A stretch of 64,000 nt of DNA from Phaeobacter sp. 22II1-1F12B (GTDB taxonomy: Bacteria; Pseudomonadota; Alphaproteobacteria; Rhodobacterales; Rhodobacteraceae): NCBI RefSeq assembly GCF_002210165.1, contig NZ_AQQP01000003.1, forward strand, positions 248,001 to 312,000, given 5' to 3'. A model generated the notes under the pieces. That model made no database searches and was not told where the DNA came from. It was given only the letters and a program-made list of their open reading frames with translations. Numbering within the stretch: the first letter of the stretch is position 1; every line of letters starts with the position of its first letter. Shown in pieces: positions 37,144-45,762 of this stretch. The translations under genes were made by a program, and so were the position numbers.

Positions 37144-37174
37144 GGCCGACAGCATCCCGTGTTGTCGGCCTTTT
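37144..37174 (+). terminator. Intercistronic hairpin between dctP and dctQ
   Basis: GGCCGACA (37144-37151) pairs with TGTCGGCC (37163-37170) and is followed by TTTT. It probably reduces read-through or stabilises the dctP message relative to dctQM. Confidence 0.75.
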
Positions 37175-37212
37175 CATATCCAACGCGGTCAGACTTAAAG
37201 GGGCCAGGCGAC

Positions 37213-37737
37213 ATGGGGCGCATACTTCAACGGTTATATGACATTTGCGGCGCGATTGCCGGGGGGCTGACTTTGTGCATCTGCCTGCTGGTCAGCGCCC
37301 AGATCCTGCTGAACGCGGCCGGGCGGCTGGGGTTCGACCAGCTTCCCTCGACGATCCCCTCCTACGCGGATTTCTCGGGTTTCATGCTGGCCGCAGCGAC
37401 GTTCCTCGCGCTGGCCCATACCCTTCGCGCGGGCGGGCATATCCGCGTCAACCTCGTGGCCGACCGGCTGCCGCAACGCGCACAAGTTGCGATGGAGGCG
37501 CTCGTGCTGGTGATTGCCGCCGCGCTGGTAGGGTTCCTTGGCTGGTTCATGATCAGCCTTGTGATGGAAAGCAAACATTACGGCGATGTTTCAACCGGGA
37601 TCATCCCCGTGGCGCTCTGGATCCCGCAAAGCATCGCCGGGTTCGGCATCATCCTGCTGCTGATCGCGATCCTGCACACGCTGGTCGATCTGGTCCGCAA
37701 CGGTCGCCCCGTATTGTCGACCCCGGACGAGGTATAA
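37213..37737 (+). CDS. dctQ: TRAP transporter small permease (DctQ)
   Basis: The product has 174 residues with four membrane helices (about 12-36, 52-72, 92-115 and 138-160). AHTLRAGGHIRVNLVADRLP matches the conserved DctQ loop between helices 2 and 3, and the PFAM DctQ shape is clear. It forms the membrane unit with DctM. The ATG at 37213 fits the signal-anchor start; the next gene begins three bases after its stop. Confidence 0.92.
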   Translation: MGRILQRLYDICGAIAGGLTLCICLLVSAQILLNAAGRLGFDQLPSTIPSYADFSGFMLAAATFLALAHTLRAGGHIRVNLVADRLPQRAQVAMEALVLVIAAALVGFLGWFMISLVMESKHYGDVSTGIIPVALWIPQSIAGFGIILLLIAILHTLVDLVRNGRPVLSTPDEV

Positions 37738-37740
37738 GCG

Positions 37741-39042
37741 ATGTCTGATCCAATCATTGCCGTTATCCTCCTTACCCTGCTGATTGGCCTGCTCGCCATG
37801 GGCGTCTGGGTCGCCCTTGCGCTGACACTGGTCGGTGTCGTGGCGCTGGTGTTCTTTTCGAACGCGCCGGTGGGGTTGATCATCGCGACCACATTTTGGG
37901 GCCATTCCCACAGCTGGGCGCTGACCGCTCTGCCCCTGTTCATCCTGATGGGAGAGATATTGCTCCGCTCGCGGATGAGCGACGACATGTTCACCGGTCT
38001 GGTACCTTGGCTTAGCCGCGCGCCGGGGCGGCTTTTGCACGTGAACGTCTTTGGCTGCGCGATCTTTGCCGCCGTGTCGGGATCATCCGCTGCCACCGCC
38101 GCCACCATCGGGCGCATGTCGGTGCCGGAACTGACCAAGCGCGGCTATCCCGAAAGCCTGATCCTTGGCACACTGGCCGGGTCGGCGACGCTGGGCCTGC
38201 TGATCCCGCCTTCGATCATCCTTATCGTTTATGGGGTCGCGACCGAGCAATCCATCGCCCGCCTGTTCATCGCCGGTATCCTGCCGGGGCTGATGCTGAT
38301 CACGTTGTTTGCAGGCTATGTGGCGGTGCGCACATGGATGAACCCGTCGCTGATCCCGCCCATCGAGGAACGGTTCTCTCTGCGTGAGAAATTCGCGGCC
38401 TCGCGGCGGCTGATCCCGGTCGCAGCCCTGATCATCGGGGTGATCGGGTCGATCTATGCGGGGCTGGCGTCGCCCACCGACGCCGCGGCGCTTGGGGTCG
38501 TGCTGGCGGCGCTGCTTGCATGGCTGTCCGGTTCCTTCAGCTGGAAGCTTTTTGGCGAAGCCGTGATGTCGGCGGTGCGGACCTCCTGCATGATCGCGTT
38601 GATCCTGCTGGGCGCGGCGTTCTTGTCGGTGTCGATGGGCTTTACCGGCCTACCCCGCAACCTTGCCGCATGGATCGGCGCGATGGACCTTTCTGTGCCG
38701 ATGCTGCTTTTCGCGCTGACGATTTTCTTTATCGTGCTGGGCTGCTTTCTCGATGGGATTTCGGTGATCGTGCTAACGACCTCGATCATCATGCCAATGG
38801 TCAGCGCGGTCGGGATCGACCCGCTCTGGTTCGGCATTTACCTCGTGATCGTTGTCGAGATGAGCCAGATCACACCGCCCGTGGGGTTCAACCTGTTCGT
38901 CATTCAGGGGCTAACGGGCATCGACATCCTGCGCATCGCAAAAGCTGCCTTTCCGTTCTTTCTGCTGCTTTTGTTGGGCGTGCTGCTGATCACGCTCTTT
39001 CCGCAGATCGTGACCGTGCTGCCCAACATGATGGGCAGTTAG
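37741..39042 (+). CDS. dctM: TRAP transporter large permease (DctM)
   Basis: The product has 433 residues with about twelve membrane helices, the length of DctM. Family motifs include FAAVSGSSAATAATIGRMSVPELTKRGYPESLILGTLAGSATLGLLIPPSIILIVYGV (cited in part: GSSAATAATIG and ATLGLLIPPSI), TDAAALGVVLA, DGISVIVLTT and PPVGFNLFVIQG. It is the Na+-coupled transport channel. Its last four bases overlap the convergent MarR stop. Confidence 0.93.
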   Translation: MSDPIIAVILLTLLIGLLAMGVWVALALTLVGVVALVFFSNAPVGLIIATTFWGHSHSWALTALPLFILMGEILLRSRMSDDMFTGLVPWLSRAPGRLLHVNVFGCAIFAAVSGSSAATAATIGRMSVPELTKRGYPESLILGTLAGSATLGLLIPPSIILIVYGVATEQSIARLFIAGILPGLMLITLFAGYVAVRTWMNPSLIPPIEERFSLREKFAASRRLIPVAALIIGVIGSIYAGLASPTDAAALGVVLAALLAWLSGSFSWKLFGEAVMSAVRTSCMIALILLGAAFLSVSMGFTGLPRNLAAWIGAMDLSVPMLLFALTIFFIVLGCFLDGISVIVLTTSIIMPMVSAVGIDPLWFGIYLVIVVEMSQITPPVGFNLFVIQGLTGIDILRIAKAAFPFFLLLLLGVLLITLFPQIVTVLPNMMGS

Positions 39043-39560
39043 AGCGAGGCGGCAGCGCGGCTGGCCTGATCATACTGGCCGGACAGCGTGCGAAGGCTGG
39101 CGGCGATTTCCCGCATCTCGTCGCCGGTCATATCAAGCCGGGACAGCCCGTCGAGAAAACAGCGTTCGCGCACGATGCGATATTCTTCGCACAGCGCTGC
39201 GCCCTTGTCCGAGGTCGTATAGAACACTTCCTTGCCGCGCTTTTCAGAGCTTAACAGCTCCATCTTCATCAGCTTGCGTAGGGCGTAATTGACCGTATGC
39301 GTGTCCTCGATGTTCAGCAGAAAACAGATATCGGCCAGACGTTTTTCGCGGCTGCGATGGTTGGTGTTATGCAGCACTAGGATTTCCAATGGCGTCAGAT
39401 CCGTATTGCCCGCCGCCGACATGCACTTGGTCATCCAGCGCGAAAAGGCGTTATAGGCAATGATCATGCCATATTCGATCTCGGAGGTTTCCCAGCTTTC
39501 CCCTTCGGCGAGGTGGCGCGAGGAAACGATGCGGCGCTTGGGATTGGGCTGCTCTGTCAT
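39039..39560 (-). CDS. MarR-type winged-helix transcriptional regulator
   Basis: The product has 173 residues. A winged-helix region spans about residues 45-130: WMTKCMSAAGNTDLTPLEILVLHNTNHRSREKRLADICFLLNIEDTHTVNYALRKLMKMELLSSEKRGKEVFY (cited in part: LTPLEILVLHNTNHRSREKR, HTVNYALRKLMKMELLSSEK). This layout is MarR-like with an N-terminal extension. The 27-bp palindrome between the oxoprolinase and dctP genes and the weaker copy just upstream of this gene are probable targets, giving autoregulation plus control of the island. Ligand unknown. Start at 39560. Confidence 0.82.
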   Translation of the reverse strand: MTEQPNPKRRIVSSRHLAEGESWETSEIEYGMIIAYNAFSRWMTKCMSAAGNTDLTPLEILVLHNTNHRSREKRLADICFLLNIEDTHTVNYALRKLMKMELLSSEKRGKEVFYTTSDKGAALCEEYRIVRERCFLDGLSRLDMTGDEMREIAASLRTLSGQYDQASRAAASL

Positions 39561-39568
39561 GTATCTGC

Positions 39569-39595
39569 GTAACCTTTGTATTTTGTCAGCGTAAA
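39569..39595. promoter_or_regulatory. Second, degenerate copy of the 27-bp operator upstream of the MarR gene
   Basis: GTAACC at 39569 and TTTGTCAGCGTAAA at 39582-39595 align with the 36082 palindrome at 17 of 27 positions, and the right half is conserved at 11 of 14 positions. It lies immediately upstream of the MarR start codon, in its 5' leader. Confidence 0.5.
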
Positions 39596-39621
39596 GCATA
39601 CGAAATGCACAGGAATACGCC

Positions 39622-39662
39622 AAGCCCAAAGACTTTTTGAGGCGCTTTGGTGGGGCTTTTTT
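39622..39662 (+). terminator. Hairpin and T-run before the OYE gene
   Basis: AAGCCCAAAG (39622-39631) pairs with CTTTGGTGGGGCTT (39645-39658, with a bulge), followed by TTTT. On the plus strand it lies 127 bases before the OYE start, so it may be an attenuator, or it may simply end an antisense transcript. Confidence 0.5.
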
Positions 39663-39788
39663 GCTGCTGCATAGCCATTGCCCGGTTCAGGGAATAGGCA
39701 AATCCCGCTCTTGGCCGGGCTTGGACCGGGGCCGCGTATTGACTGCGCGGGTGCGAGGCACATGATGGCCCGGACTACAGGAGCCAGA

Positions 39789-41819
39789 ATGTACCAGCCC
39801 GCCCTTGCCGCCGATCCCCTGCTTGAACCGCTGCACCTCAAGAAACTGACGCTGAAAAACCGCATCTTTTCGACCAGCCACGCGATCCGTTTTGGCGTCG
39901 ACGGGCTGCCGCAGGACCGCTACCAGCGCTATCACGAGGAAAAGGCCAAGGGCGGCATCGGGCTGACCATGTTCGGCGGGTCGTCGAATGTCTCACCCGA
40001 TTCCGGGTCGGTTTTTGGCGCGCTGAACCTGCGCGATGACAGCGTGATCCCGGTGCTCGCGCAATTTGCCGACCGGGTTCACCAACACGGCACCGCGATC
40101 ATGTGCCAGTTGACCCATCTGGGCGGTCGCAGCCATTGGCGGGCCGAGGATTGGCTACCCACCGTCGCACCCTCGCGGTTTCGCGAACCGTTGCATCGGG
40201 GGTTCGCCAAGGAAATCGAACCTCATGATATCCGCCGCATCGCGCTCGAATTCGGCGAGGCCGCGTGGCGCTGCAAAGAGGCCGGGCTCGACGGGGTCGA
40301 ACTGCATGTGCACCACCATCTGGTCGGGCAGTTCTGGTCGCCCCACATGAATAAGCGTACCGATGCCTATGGCGGGTCGGTCGAAAACCGCGCGCGTTTC
40401 GGGCTCGAGGCGCTGGCAGAGATGCGCCGCCTCTGCGGGCCGGATTTCATCATCGGCATCCGCATGGCCGTGGGCGAAGGCGATGGCGGTGGCATGTCCG
40501 ACGCGGATTACCTCGAGATGGCCAAACTTCATGAGGCCTCGGGCCTGATCGATTTCTTCAACCTCACCTATGGACGTATCGATACGGCGGTGGGCCTGTC
40601 GGAATACATGCCCGGCATGGCCGTGAAACTGGCCCCGCAATTGCCCTTTGTCGCGGATTTCCGCAAACAGGTGGGTCTGCCGACATTTCACGCCGCGCGG
40701 ATCAATGACCTCGCCACCGCGCGCTACGCGATCTCCGAGGGTCTGGTCGATCTGATCGGCATGACCCGCGCCCATATCGCCGATCCTCATATCGTGGAGA
40801 AGCTGAGCGAGGGGCGCGAGGCCGAGATCAGGCCCTGTGTCGGCGCGACCTATTGTTCCGGGCATGGGAGCTGCATCCACAACCCCTCCATCGGGCGGGA
40901 AAAGGTATTGCCCCACGCGGTTGAACCGGCGGCGGTGAAACGCCGTGTCACCATTGTCGGCGCAGGTGTCGGCGGGCTTGAGGCCGCGCGGGTCGCCGCC
41001 GAACGGGGCCATGCGGTGACGGTATTCGAGGCCGCACCACAGGCAGGTGGACAGGTGCTGCTGGCCGCGCAACTGCACAAGCGACGCGACCTGATCGGCA
41101 TTGTCGACTGGCGGTTGAGCGAGCTGGAACGGTTAGGCGTCGCCATCACCTTTAACTGCCTTGCCGGAGAGGGAGAGATCGCGGCCACCACCCCGGATAT
41201 TGTCATCATCGCAACCGGCGGCCTGCCCGACCGGATGGAGGACTTGATCCCCGGTGCCGAGCTTGCCGATACGCTTTGGGAATTGCTCGAAAACGGACAG
41301 GCGCCCGAGGGCGAGGTGCTGCTTTACGACGGGATCGGCACCATCGCCGGTCTGCATGGCGCGACGACACTTGCCCTGCGCGGCGCCAAGGTGAGCTTTG
41401 TCACCCCCGACCGCAACGCCGGCGAGGAAGCGACCAATATCGAGCGTCCGCTGTCGATGCGGCAGTTCTATCAGGCGGGGGTCAGCCTGCTGCCGGACAT
41501 GCAGCTTGTCTCGGTCGCGCGTGCCGACAACCGGATCGCGGCGACTTTCGCGAATATCTACACGGGTGAGACAGAGACCCGCGTGACCGACCGTCTGGTG
41601 ATCGAAAACGGGACGATTCCGGCAGATGACACCTATCTTGCCCTGCGCGAGGCTTCGGCCAACAAGGGCGCCTTTGACATGGCACGACTGACCGCGGGCG
41701 AAACGGTGGTGGACGCGGATGCCGAGGGCTTTCACCTCTTCCGGATTGGCGATGCGGTGTCGTCGCGGGACATCCACGCGGCGGTGCTCGAAGCGTTCCG
41801 CCTGTGCCGGGCGATCTGA
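39789..41819 (+). CDS. Old Yellow Enzyme/FAD-NAD(P) oxidoreductase, N-methylproline-demethylase-like
   Basis: The product has 676 residues. It has an N-terminal FMN TIM barrel (LKNRIFSTSHAIRFGVDGLPQDRY; GVELHVHHHLVGQFWSPHMNKRTDAYGGSVENRARF) and a C-terminal FAD/NAD(P) part with GXGXXG in VTIVGAGVGGLEAARVAAERG (about residues 388-408) and IATGGLPD. Three of the four usual [4Fe-4S] cysteines are seen: Cys350, Cys356 and Cys362; the second position is Ala353. Relatives oxidise N-methylated amines or imino acids (trimethylamine, N-methylproline). The start at 39789 follows AGGAG. It belongs to the oxoprolinase-TRAP island. Confidence 0.85.
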   Translation: MYQPALAADPLLEPLHLKKLTLKNRIFSTSHAIRFGVDGLPQDRYQRYHEEKAKGGIGLTMFGGSSNVSPDSGSVFGALNLRDDSVIPVLAQFADRVHQHGTAIMCQLTHLGGRSHWRAEDWLPTVAPSRFREPLHRGFAKEIEPHDIRRIALEFGEAAWRCKEAGLDGVELHVHHHLVGQFWSPHMNKRTDAYGGSVENRARFGLEALAEMRRLCGPDFIIGIRMAVGEGDGGGMSDADYLEMAKLHEASGLIDFFNLTYGRIDTAVGLSEYMPGMAVKLAPQLPFVADFRKQVGLPTFHAARINDLATARYAISEGLVDLIGMTRAHIADPHIVEKLSEGREAEIRPCVGATYCSGHGSCIHNPSIGREKVLPHAVEPAAVKRRVTIVGAGVGGLEAARVAAERGHAVTVFEAAPQAGGQVLLAAQLHKRRDLIGIVDWRLSELERLGVAITFNCLAGEGEIAATTPDIVIIATGGLPDRMEDLIPGAELADTLWELLENGQAPEGEVLLYDGIGTIAGLHGATTLALRGAKVSFVTPDRNAGEEATNIERPLSMRQFYQAGVSLLPDMQLVSVARADNRIAATFANIYTGETETRVTDRLVIENGTIPADDTYLALREASANKGAFDMARLTAGETVVDADAEGFHLFRIGDAVSSRDIHAAVLEAFRLCRAI

Positions 41820-41822
41820 GCC

Positions 41823-42356
41823 TCAGCGCGCCTTTTCAAGCGCGGGGCGCAGCTGGCTGTCGATGACCCGTTGCACCAACGGCCCGGCCACGCGCAGAAG
41901 GATATTGCCGTCGCCATCGATCAGGTAGGTTTCCGGCACTCCGTAGACGCCCCAGTCAAGCGCCGCGCGCCCCGAATTATCGGCCCCAACGGCCTCGTAA
42001 GGGTCGCCAAGTTCCGCGAGAAAGGCCAGCGCGTTGTCGGGGTCATCCTTGTAATTGATCCCGTAGATCGGCAGCCCCTCGGCCCGCAGCGCTTCGAGGT
42101 TGGGATGTTCGACACGGCACGGGGCGCACCAGCTGGCCCAGTAGTTGACCAGTTTGAGATTGCCATCGCGCAGCGTTTCATCGTCAAACAGCGCCTTGCC
42201 CGGCAATTCGGTGATCTGCAAGGCCGGGGCCTGCTGGCCGATCCGGGCCGAGGGCAACGCCTCGGGGTCGTCGCGGAACATGCCCACAAGGAACAGGCTG
42301 GCCAGTCCCAGGAACACAAGCGGCGGGATAACCATCAGGGGCGAGATCTTAGCCAT
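41823..42356 (-). CDS. ccmG: Thiol:disulfide interchange protein CcmG/DsbE
   Basis: The product has 177 residues: one N-terminal membrane anchor (about residues 8-26) and a periplasmic thioredoxin domain with WCAPC (Cys77 and Cys80) and the GVYGVPETYLIDGDG loop. CcmG reduces the haem-binding cysteines of apocytochrome c. It ends three bases from the stop of the convergent OYE gene. Its start overlaps the end of ccmD by eight bases. Confidence 0.95.
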   Translation of the reverse strand: MAKISPLMVIPPLVFLGLASLFLVGMFRDDPEALPSARIGQQAPALQITELPGKALFDDETLRDGNLKLVNYWASWCAPCRVEHPNLEALRAEGLPIYGINYKDDPDNALAFLAELGDPYEAVGADNSGRAALDWGVYGVPETYLIDGDGNILLRVAGPLVQRVIDSQLRPALEKAR

Positions 42357-42519
42357 CGCGGTTGGCCTTTGTTTTCAGGCGGTTTTCAAGTTCGGCCATG
42401 TCAGCGCGCACCTTGCGACCGCGCCACAGGGTCACCGCAACCAGCAGCGCCAGCAGTACAAGCGACGCGCCATAGGACGACAGAACCGTCGCGGCGTATT
42501 TGCCAAGATCGGGGATCAT
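42349..42519 (-). CDS. ccmD: Haem exporter protein CcmD
   Basis: This 56-residue gene is below usual size cut-offs. It begins MIPDLGKYAATVLSSYGASL and has one membrane helix (about residues 12-31), then a basic stretch (WRGRKVRADMAELENRLKTK). This size, topology and place between ccmC and ccmG identify CcmD, which links CcmABC to CcmE. Its ATG overlaps the ccmC TGA and its stop overlaps the ccmG start. Confidence 0.92.
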   Translation of the reverse strand: MIPDLGKYAATVLSSYGASLVLLALLVAVTLWRGRKVRADMAELENRLKTKANRDG

Positions 42520-43268
42520 GCCGCCATCCTTTCGCGCGCCAGGAGGGCACGTATGCGCCGCGCGCGGATTTCAGTGCCGGTGCGATACAGCACCAGCGCG
42601 ATGAAAAGCAGCACGAACCCGACCATGCAGACCAACAGCGGGAAGAAGAAGATATTGCTGACCTTCTCCTCGGTATCGGTGCCGGTGATCGCCCCCGCCC
42701 GCATAACAGATGCCCCCTGATGCAGCCCCTGGTTCCAGAAGTTCACCGCATAGCGCGACAGGATCGCAAAGACCGACCCGACAAGGCAAAGCACGCTTGT
42801 CAGGTCGGCGGCGGTATCCGGATCCTCGATCGCGGACCAGAGCGCGATATAGCCGAGGTAGAACAGGAACAGGATCAGAAAGGAGGTCAGGCGCGGGTCC
42901 CAGGCCCACCATGTGCCCCACATCGGCTGGCCCCAGATCGCCCCGGTCACCAGCGCGATGACTGTCATGGTCGCGCCCACGGGCGCAGCGGCACGGGCGG
43001 CAAGCGCGCTGACGTGGTGGCGGCGGATCAGCCAGATCAGCGAGGCCACAAGCATCATCAGCCACGCGTTGATCGCCATCAGTGCCGAAGGCACGTGAAG
43101 GTAGATGATCTTGACCGTCGATCCCTGCCGGTAATCGTCGGGCGTAAAGAAGAACCCCCAGATCAGCCCGATCACGATGCAGGCCGCCGACAACCACCAG
43201 AACACGGGCAAAACCCGCTCTGACGTGGTCAGGAATTTCTTAGGATTGGCGTATTCCCACAATGACAT
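42516..43268 (-). CDS. ccmC: Haem exporter membrane subunit CcmC
   Basis: The product has 250 residues with six membrane helices. It has the tryptophan-rich haem-handling motif WGTWWAWDPRLTS (WWD signature) and conserved histidines in YLHVPSALM and near FWNQGLHQGAS. CcmC loads haem on CcmE in the periplasm. It lies 45 bases after ccmB and is coupled to ccmD by ATGA. Confidence 0.97.
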   Translation of the reverse strand: MSLWEYANPKKFLTTSERVLPVFWWLSAACIVIGLIWGFFFTPDDYRQGSTVKIIYLHVPSALMAINAWLMMLVASLIWLIRRHHVSALAARAAAPVGATMTVIALVTGAIWGQPMWGTWWAWDPRLTSFLILFLFYLGYIALWSAIEDPDTAADLTSVLCLVGSVFAILSRYAVNFWNQGLHQGASVMRAGAITGTDTEEKVSNIFFFPLLVCMVGFVLLFIALVLYRTGTEIRARRIRALLARERMAA

Positions 43269-43313
43269 GGCTCTTATCTATCCACTCTTGGCAGGGGGGA
43301 CAATTCACATAAG

Positions 43314-43970
43314 CTAGCGCAGATTGACGCGCAGGACGGCGGCGCTTGCAAAGGGCAAAAGCGCGGTAACCCCGGCGGTGATCCCGGCGAGAAGCAAAAG
43401 CGGCGTGGTGGCTTCCATTCCGGTCGCGCCACGCCGTGCGACCTCGGCCCCAAAGATCAGCGTTGGCACGTAAAGCGGCAACACCAGCAGCGACAAAAGC
43501 AGCCCGCCGCGTTTCAACCCCACGGTCAGCGCCGCGCCAAAAGTGCCGATGACCGAGAGCGCCGGAGTGCCCACAAGCAGCGAGATCACCAGCCAGAAAT
43601 AGCCCGGCGCAGGCAGGCTCAGCAGCACGCCAAGGGCGGGCGCGATCAGCACCAGCGGCAGGCCGGTCGTAAGCCAATGCGCGAGCGCCTTGATCGTGAC
43701 GACGGATTCGAGCGGCAGCGGCGCAGTGGCGAGCAGGTCGAGCGTGCCGTCCTCCCAGTCTAGCGCGAGCAACCGGTCGAGCGACAGCAGGCAGGCCAGC
43801 AGCGCCCCAAGCCAGAGCACACCGGGCGCGATCGTGGCCAGCAGCGTCGATTGCGGCCCGACGCTGAACGGGATCAGCACCGTGACGATCAGGAAGAACG
43901 CAAGGCCAAGGCCAAAGCCACCGCCTGCCCGCATCGCCAGTTTCAGATCGCGGATCAGCAGCGCCTTCAT
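43314..43970 (-). CDS. ccmB: Haem exporter permease CcmB
   Basis: The product has 218 residues with six membrane helices: [38 protein letters not shown] (cited as [20 protein letters not shown] and [15 protein letters not shown]) and [22 protein letters not shown] are CcmB-like. It pairs with CcmA. The start overlaps the ccmA stop (ATGA). Confidence 0.95.
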   Translation of the reverse strand: MKALLIRDLKLAMRAGGGFGLGLAFFLIVTVLIPFSVGPQSTLLATIAPGVLWLGALLACLLSLDRLLALDWEDGTLDLLATAPLPLESVVTIKALAHWLTTGLPLVLIAPALGVLLSLPAPGYFWLVISLLVGTPALSVIGTFGAALTVGLKRGGLLLSLLVLPLYVPTLIFGAEVARRGATGMEATTPLLLLAGITAGVTALLPFASAAVLRVNLR

Positions 43971-44581
43971 GCGAATGACCCGTCGAAATCATCAAGCGCC
44001 GGAAGGCTGGCGCGATAGGCCCCAAGGTCAAGCACCCGCGCATCTAAACCAAGCTCGATATGGGTGGCGATCAGGGCCGAGCCGCCCTGGCCCAGATGCG
44101 CGCGCACGGCATCCGCGAACATGGCGACCGCCCCGCTGTCGAGCGATACGGTTGGTTCGTCCAGCACCCAGATAGGCCGCCCGGTGACCAGCATCCGCGC
44201 CAGCCCCAGACGGCGCTTCTGTCCGGCGGAAAGCGCACCAGCAGGGCGTGAGCGAAGGCTGTTCAGCTCATAGGCGTCAATCGCCGTTTCGATCCCCCTG
44301 GTTCCGAATATCTCGGCCCAGAAATGCAGGTTCTCTTCGACGGTAAGCGTGGGTTTCAACCCGTCCGCATGGCCCGCATAGGCGATGGTTTCGTCGTTTC
44401 CGTCGATCTGACCGGTAACCGGCGGCTGCAATCCGGCGAGCGTGCGCAGCAGTGTTGTCTTGCCGATCCCGTTCGGGCCGCGCAACACCAGCGCCTCTCC
44501 CGGCCCTAGGGCAAAGGATACCCCCTGCAGCACCGGAAGGCCGCCCCGCGCAATCGAAAGATCGGATACTGTCAGCGTCAT
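43967..44581 (-). CDS. ccmA: Haem exporter ATP-binding subunit CcmA
   Basis: The product has 204 residues: Walker [20 protein letters not shown] (about residues 33-51), ABC signature [15 protein letters not shown] (about 118-132), Walker [14 protein letters not shown], and a H-loop in LIATHIEL. It is the ATPase that releases holo-CcmE from CcmC. It starts at 44581, 46 bases after the Mth938 gene stop. Confidence 0.96.
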   Translation of the reverse strand: MTLTVSDLSIARGGLPVLQGVSFALGPGEALVLRGPNGIGKTTLLRTLAGLQPPVTGQIDGNDETIAYAGHADGLKPTLTVEENLHFWAEIFGTRGIETAIDAYELNSLRSRPAGALSAGQKRRLGLARMLVTGRPIWVLDEPTVSLDSGAVAMFADAVRAHLGQGGSALIATHIELGLDARVLDLGAYRASLPALDDFDGSFA

Positions 44582-44627
44582 GAATGTGCGATAACCGATT
44601 GACCCGCCGCACAAAAGAGCAAAGCGG

Positions 44628-44981
44628 TCAGACCGGGACCAGCGCCATCGCGACGCGGCGCCCTTCAGAGAGCAGAACATTGTAGGTCCGGCAGGCAGCG
44701 GGCGAGTTCATCACCTCGACCCCGATCCCGGCCTCGTCCAGCGTACTGCGCAACTCGCGAGGCAGATGCGCGATTTCCGCGCCGGTCCCGACAAAGAGCA
44801 CATCGACTTTCCCAGCCAGCGCCAGCAGCGGTTCAGAGTCCGTGTATCCGCCCCACAGCCCGGTCCCCTCGGGACCGGTCAGCACCGCCCCATGATAGAC
44901 CTCGCCGCCGATGCGGAAAAAGCCCGGCCCATAGCCGTCGACGGGCTTGGAGTCGTTGAAAGTGACTTCGTTCAGACGCAT
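44628..44981 (-). CDS. Mth938-like (DUF498) domain protein
   Basis: The product has 117 residues. The family core [40 protein letters not shown] and [28 protein letters not shown] is clear. The Mth938 fold's biochemical role is unknown; relatives in mitochondria take part in respiratory complex assembly (NDUFAF3). The position between sec and ccm genes is typical for alphaproteobacteria. AAAGGAGAACCC precedes the ATG. Confidence 0.87.
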   Translation of the reverse strand: MRLNEVTFNDSKPVDGYGPGFFRIGGEVYHGAVLTGPEGTGLWGGYTDSEPLLALAGKVDVLFVGTGAEIAHLPRELRSTLDEAGIGVEVMNSPAACRTYNVLLSEGRRVAMALVPV

Positions 44982-45009
44982 GGGTTCTCCTTTCGCCTCT
45001 CTCTGGCCG

Positions 45010-45762
45010 TCAGTGCCAGAGCGGCAGTCCCAGAATGGCCGATCCGGCAATGATTGTGTAGGCCACCGCGCGGAATTGACGCTCGCTCCCGAATTTAAAC
45101 ATCTGCCCGCCGATCACGTTTGCCGCGACAAAGGGGAGCAGCAGCACCAATCCGATAAGAACCATTGCCGGATCCAGCATCCCAAAGGCCGCCAGCATAA
45201 GGATCATCATGGAATCGAGGACAAAGAGGTAAAGCAGCAATGTCGCGCGCACCACCGCCCCCGGCAAGGTACTGGCCATGTAGAGCATGATGACTGGCGG
45301 ACCGGCCAGGCCGGTCGCCCCGCCCAGAACCCCGGCGGTCGCGCCGGTACCAAGGATCAACGGCGGCGTCAGTTTGCCGTGATAGCGCCAGCCGATCATC
45401 AGCGCCATCAGGGTCACCAGCACGAGGACCGACACAAGCCAGCCAAAGACCTCTTCGGGCATATGGGACAGGCCATACAGCCCGACGGGCAGCGCGATCA
45501 GCGTGCCGAGCCCAAGGCGCATCACGTCGGTTCTGTTGCAGGTGCGATAGGCCCCCGGCAGGTTCGGGATCGGCCCCAGCAGATCGACGACCACCAGCAC
45601 CGTAAGCGCCCCGGCCGGGGTCAGCACGGAACTGGCCACCGGCATGATGATAAGAGCCGTGCCAAACCCGGCAAATCCGCGCACCAGCCCCCCGACCATC
45701 ACGGTCAGGAAAAGCCAGCCAAGACCCGGCGTCGCGAGAACGCCGGAGATCCAGTCAGGCAT
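45010..45762 (-). CDS. TauE/SafE-family permease
   Basis: The product has 250 residues with eight or so membrane helices and the TauE repeat motifs VGGLVRGFAGFGTALIIMPV and TGATAGVLGGATGLAGPPVIMLYM. The family exports or takes up small anions such as sulfite or sulfoacetate; the substrate is not determined. The start at 45762 overlaps the secF stop by eight bases, so it is translated with the Sec genes though it is functionally unrelated. Confidence 0.85.
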   Translation of the reverse strand: MPDWISGVLATPGLGWLFLTVMVGGLVRGFAGFGTALIIMPVASSVLTPAGALTVLVVVDLLGPIPNLPGAYRTCNRTDVMRLGLGTLIALPVGLYGLSHMPEEVFGWLVSVLVLVTLMALMIGWRYHGKLTPPLILGTGATAGVLGGATGLAGPPVIMLYMASTLPGAVVRATLLLYLFVLDSMMILMLAAFGMLDPAMVLIGLVLLLPFVAANVIGGQMFKFGSERQFRAVAYTIIAGSAILGLPLWH

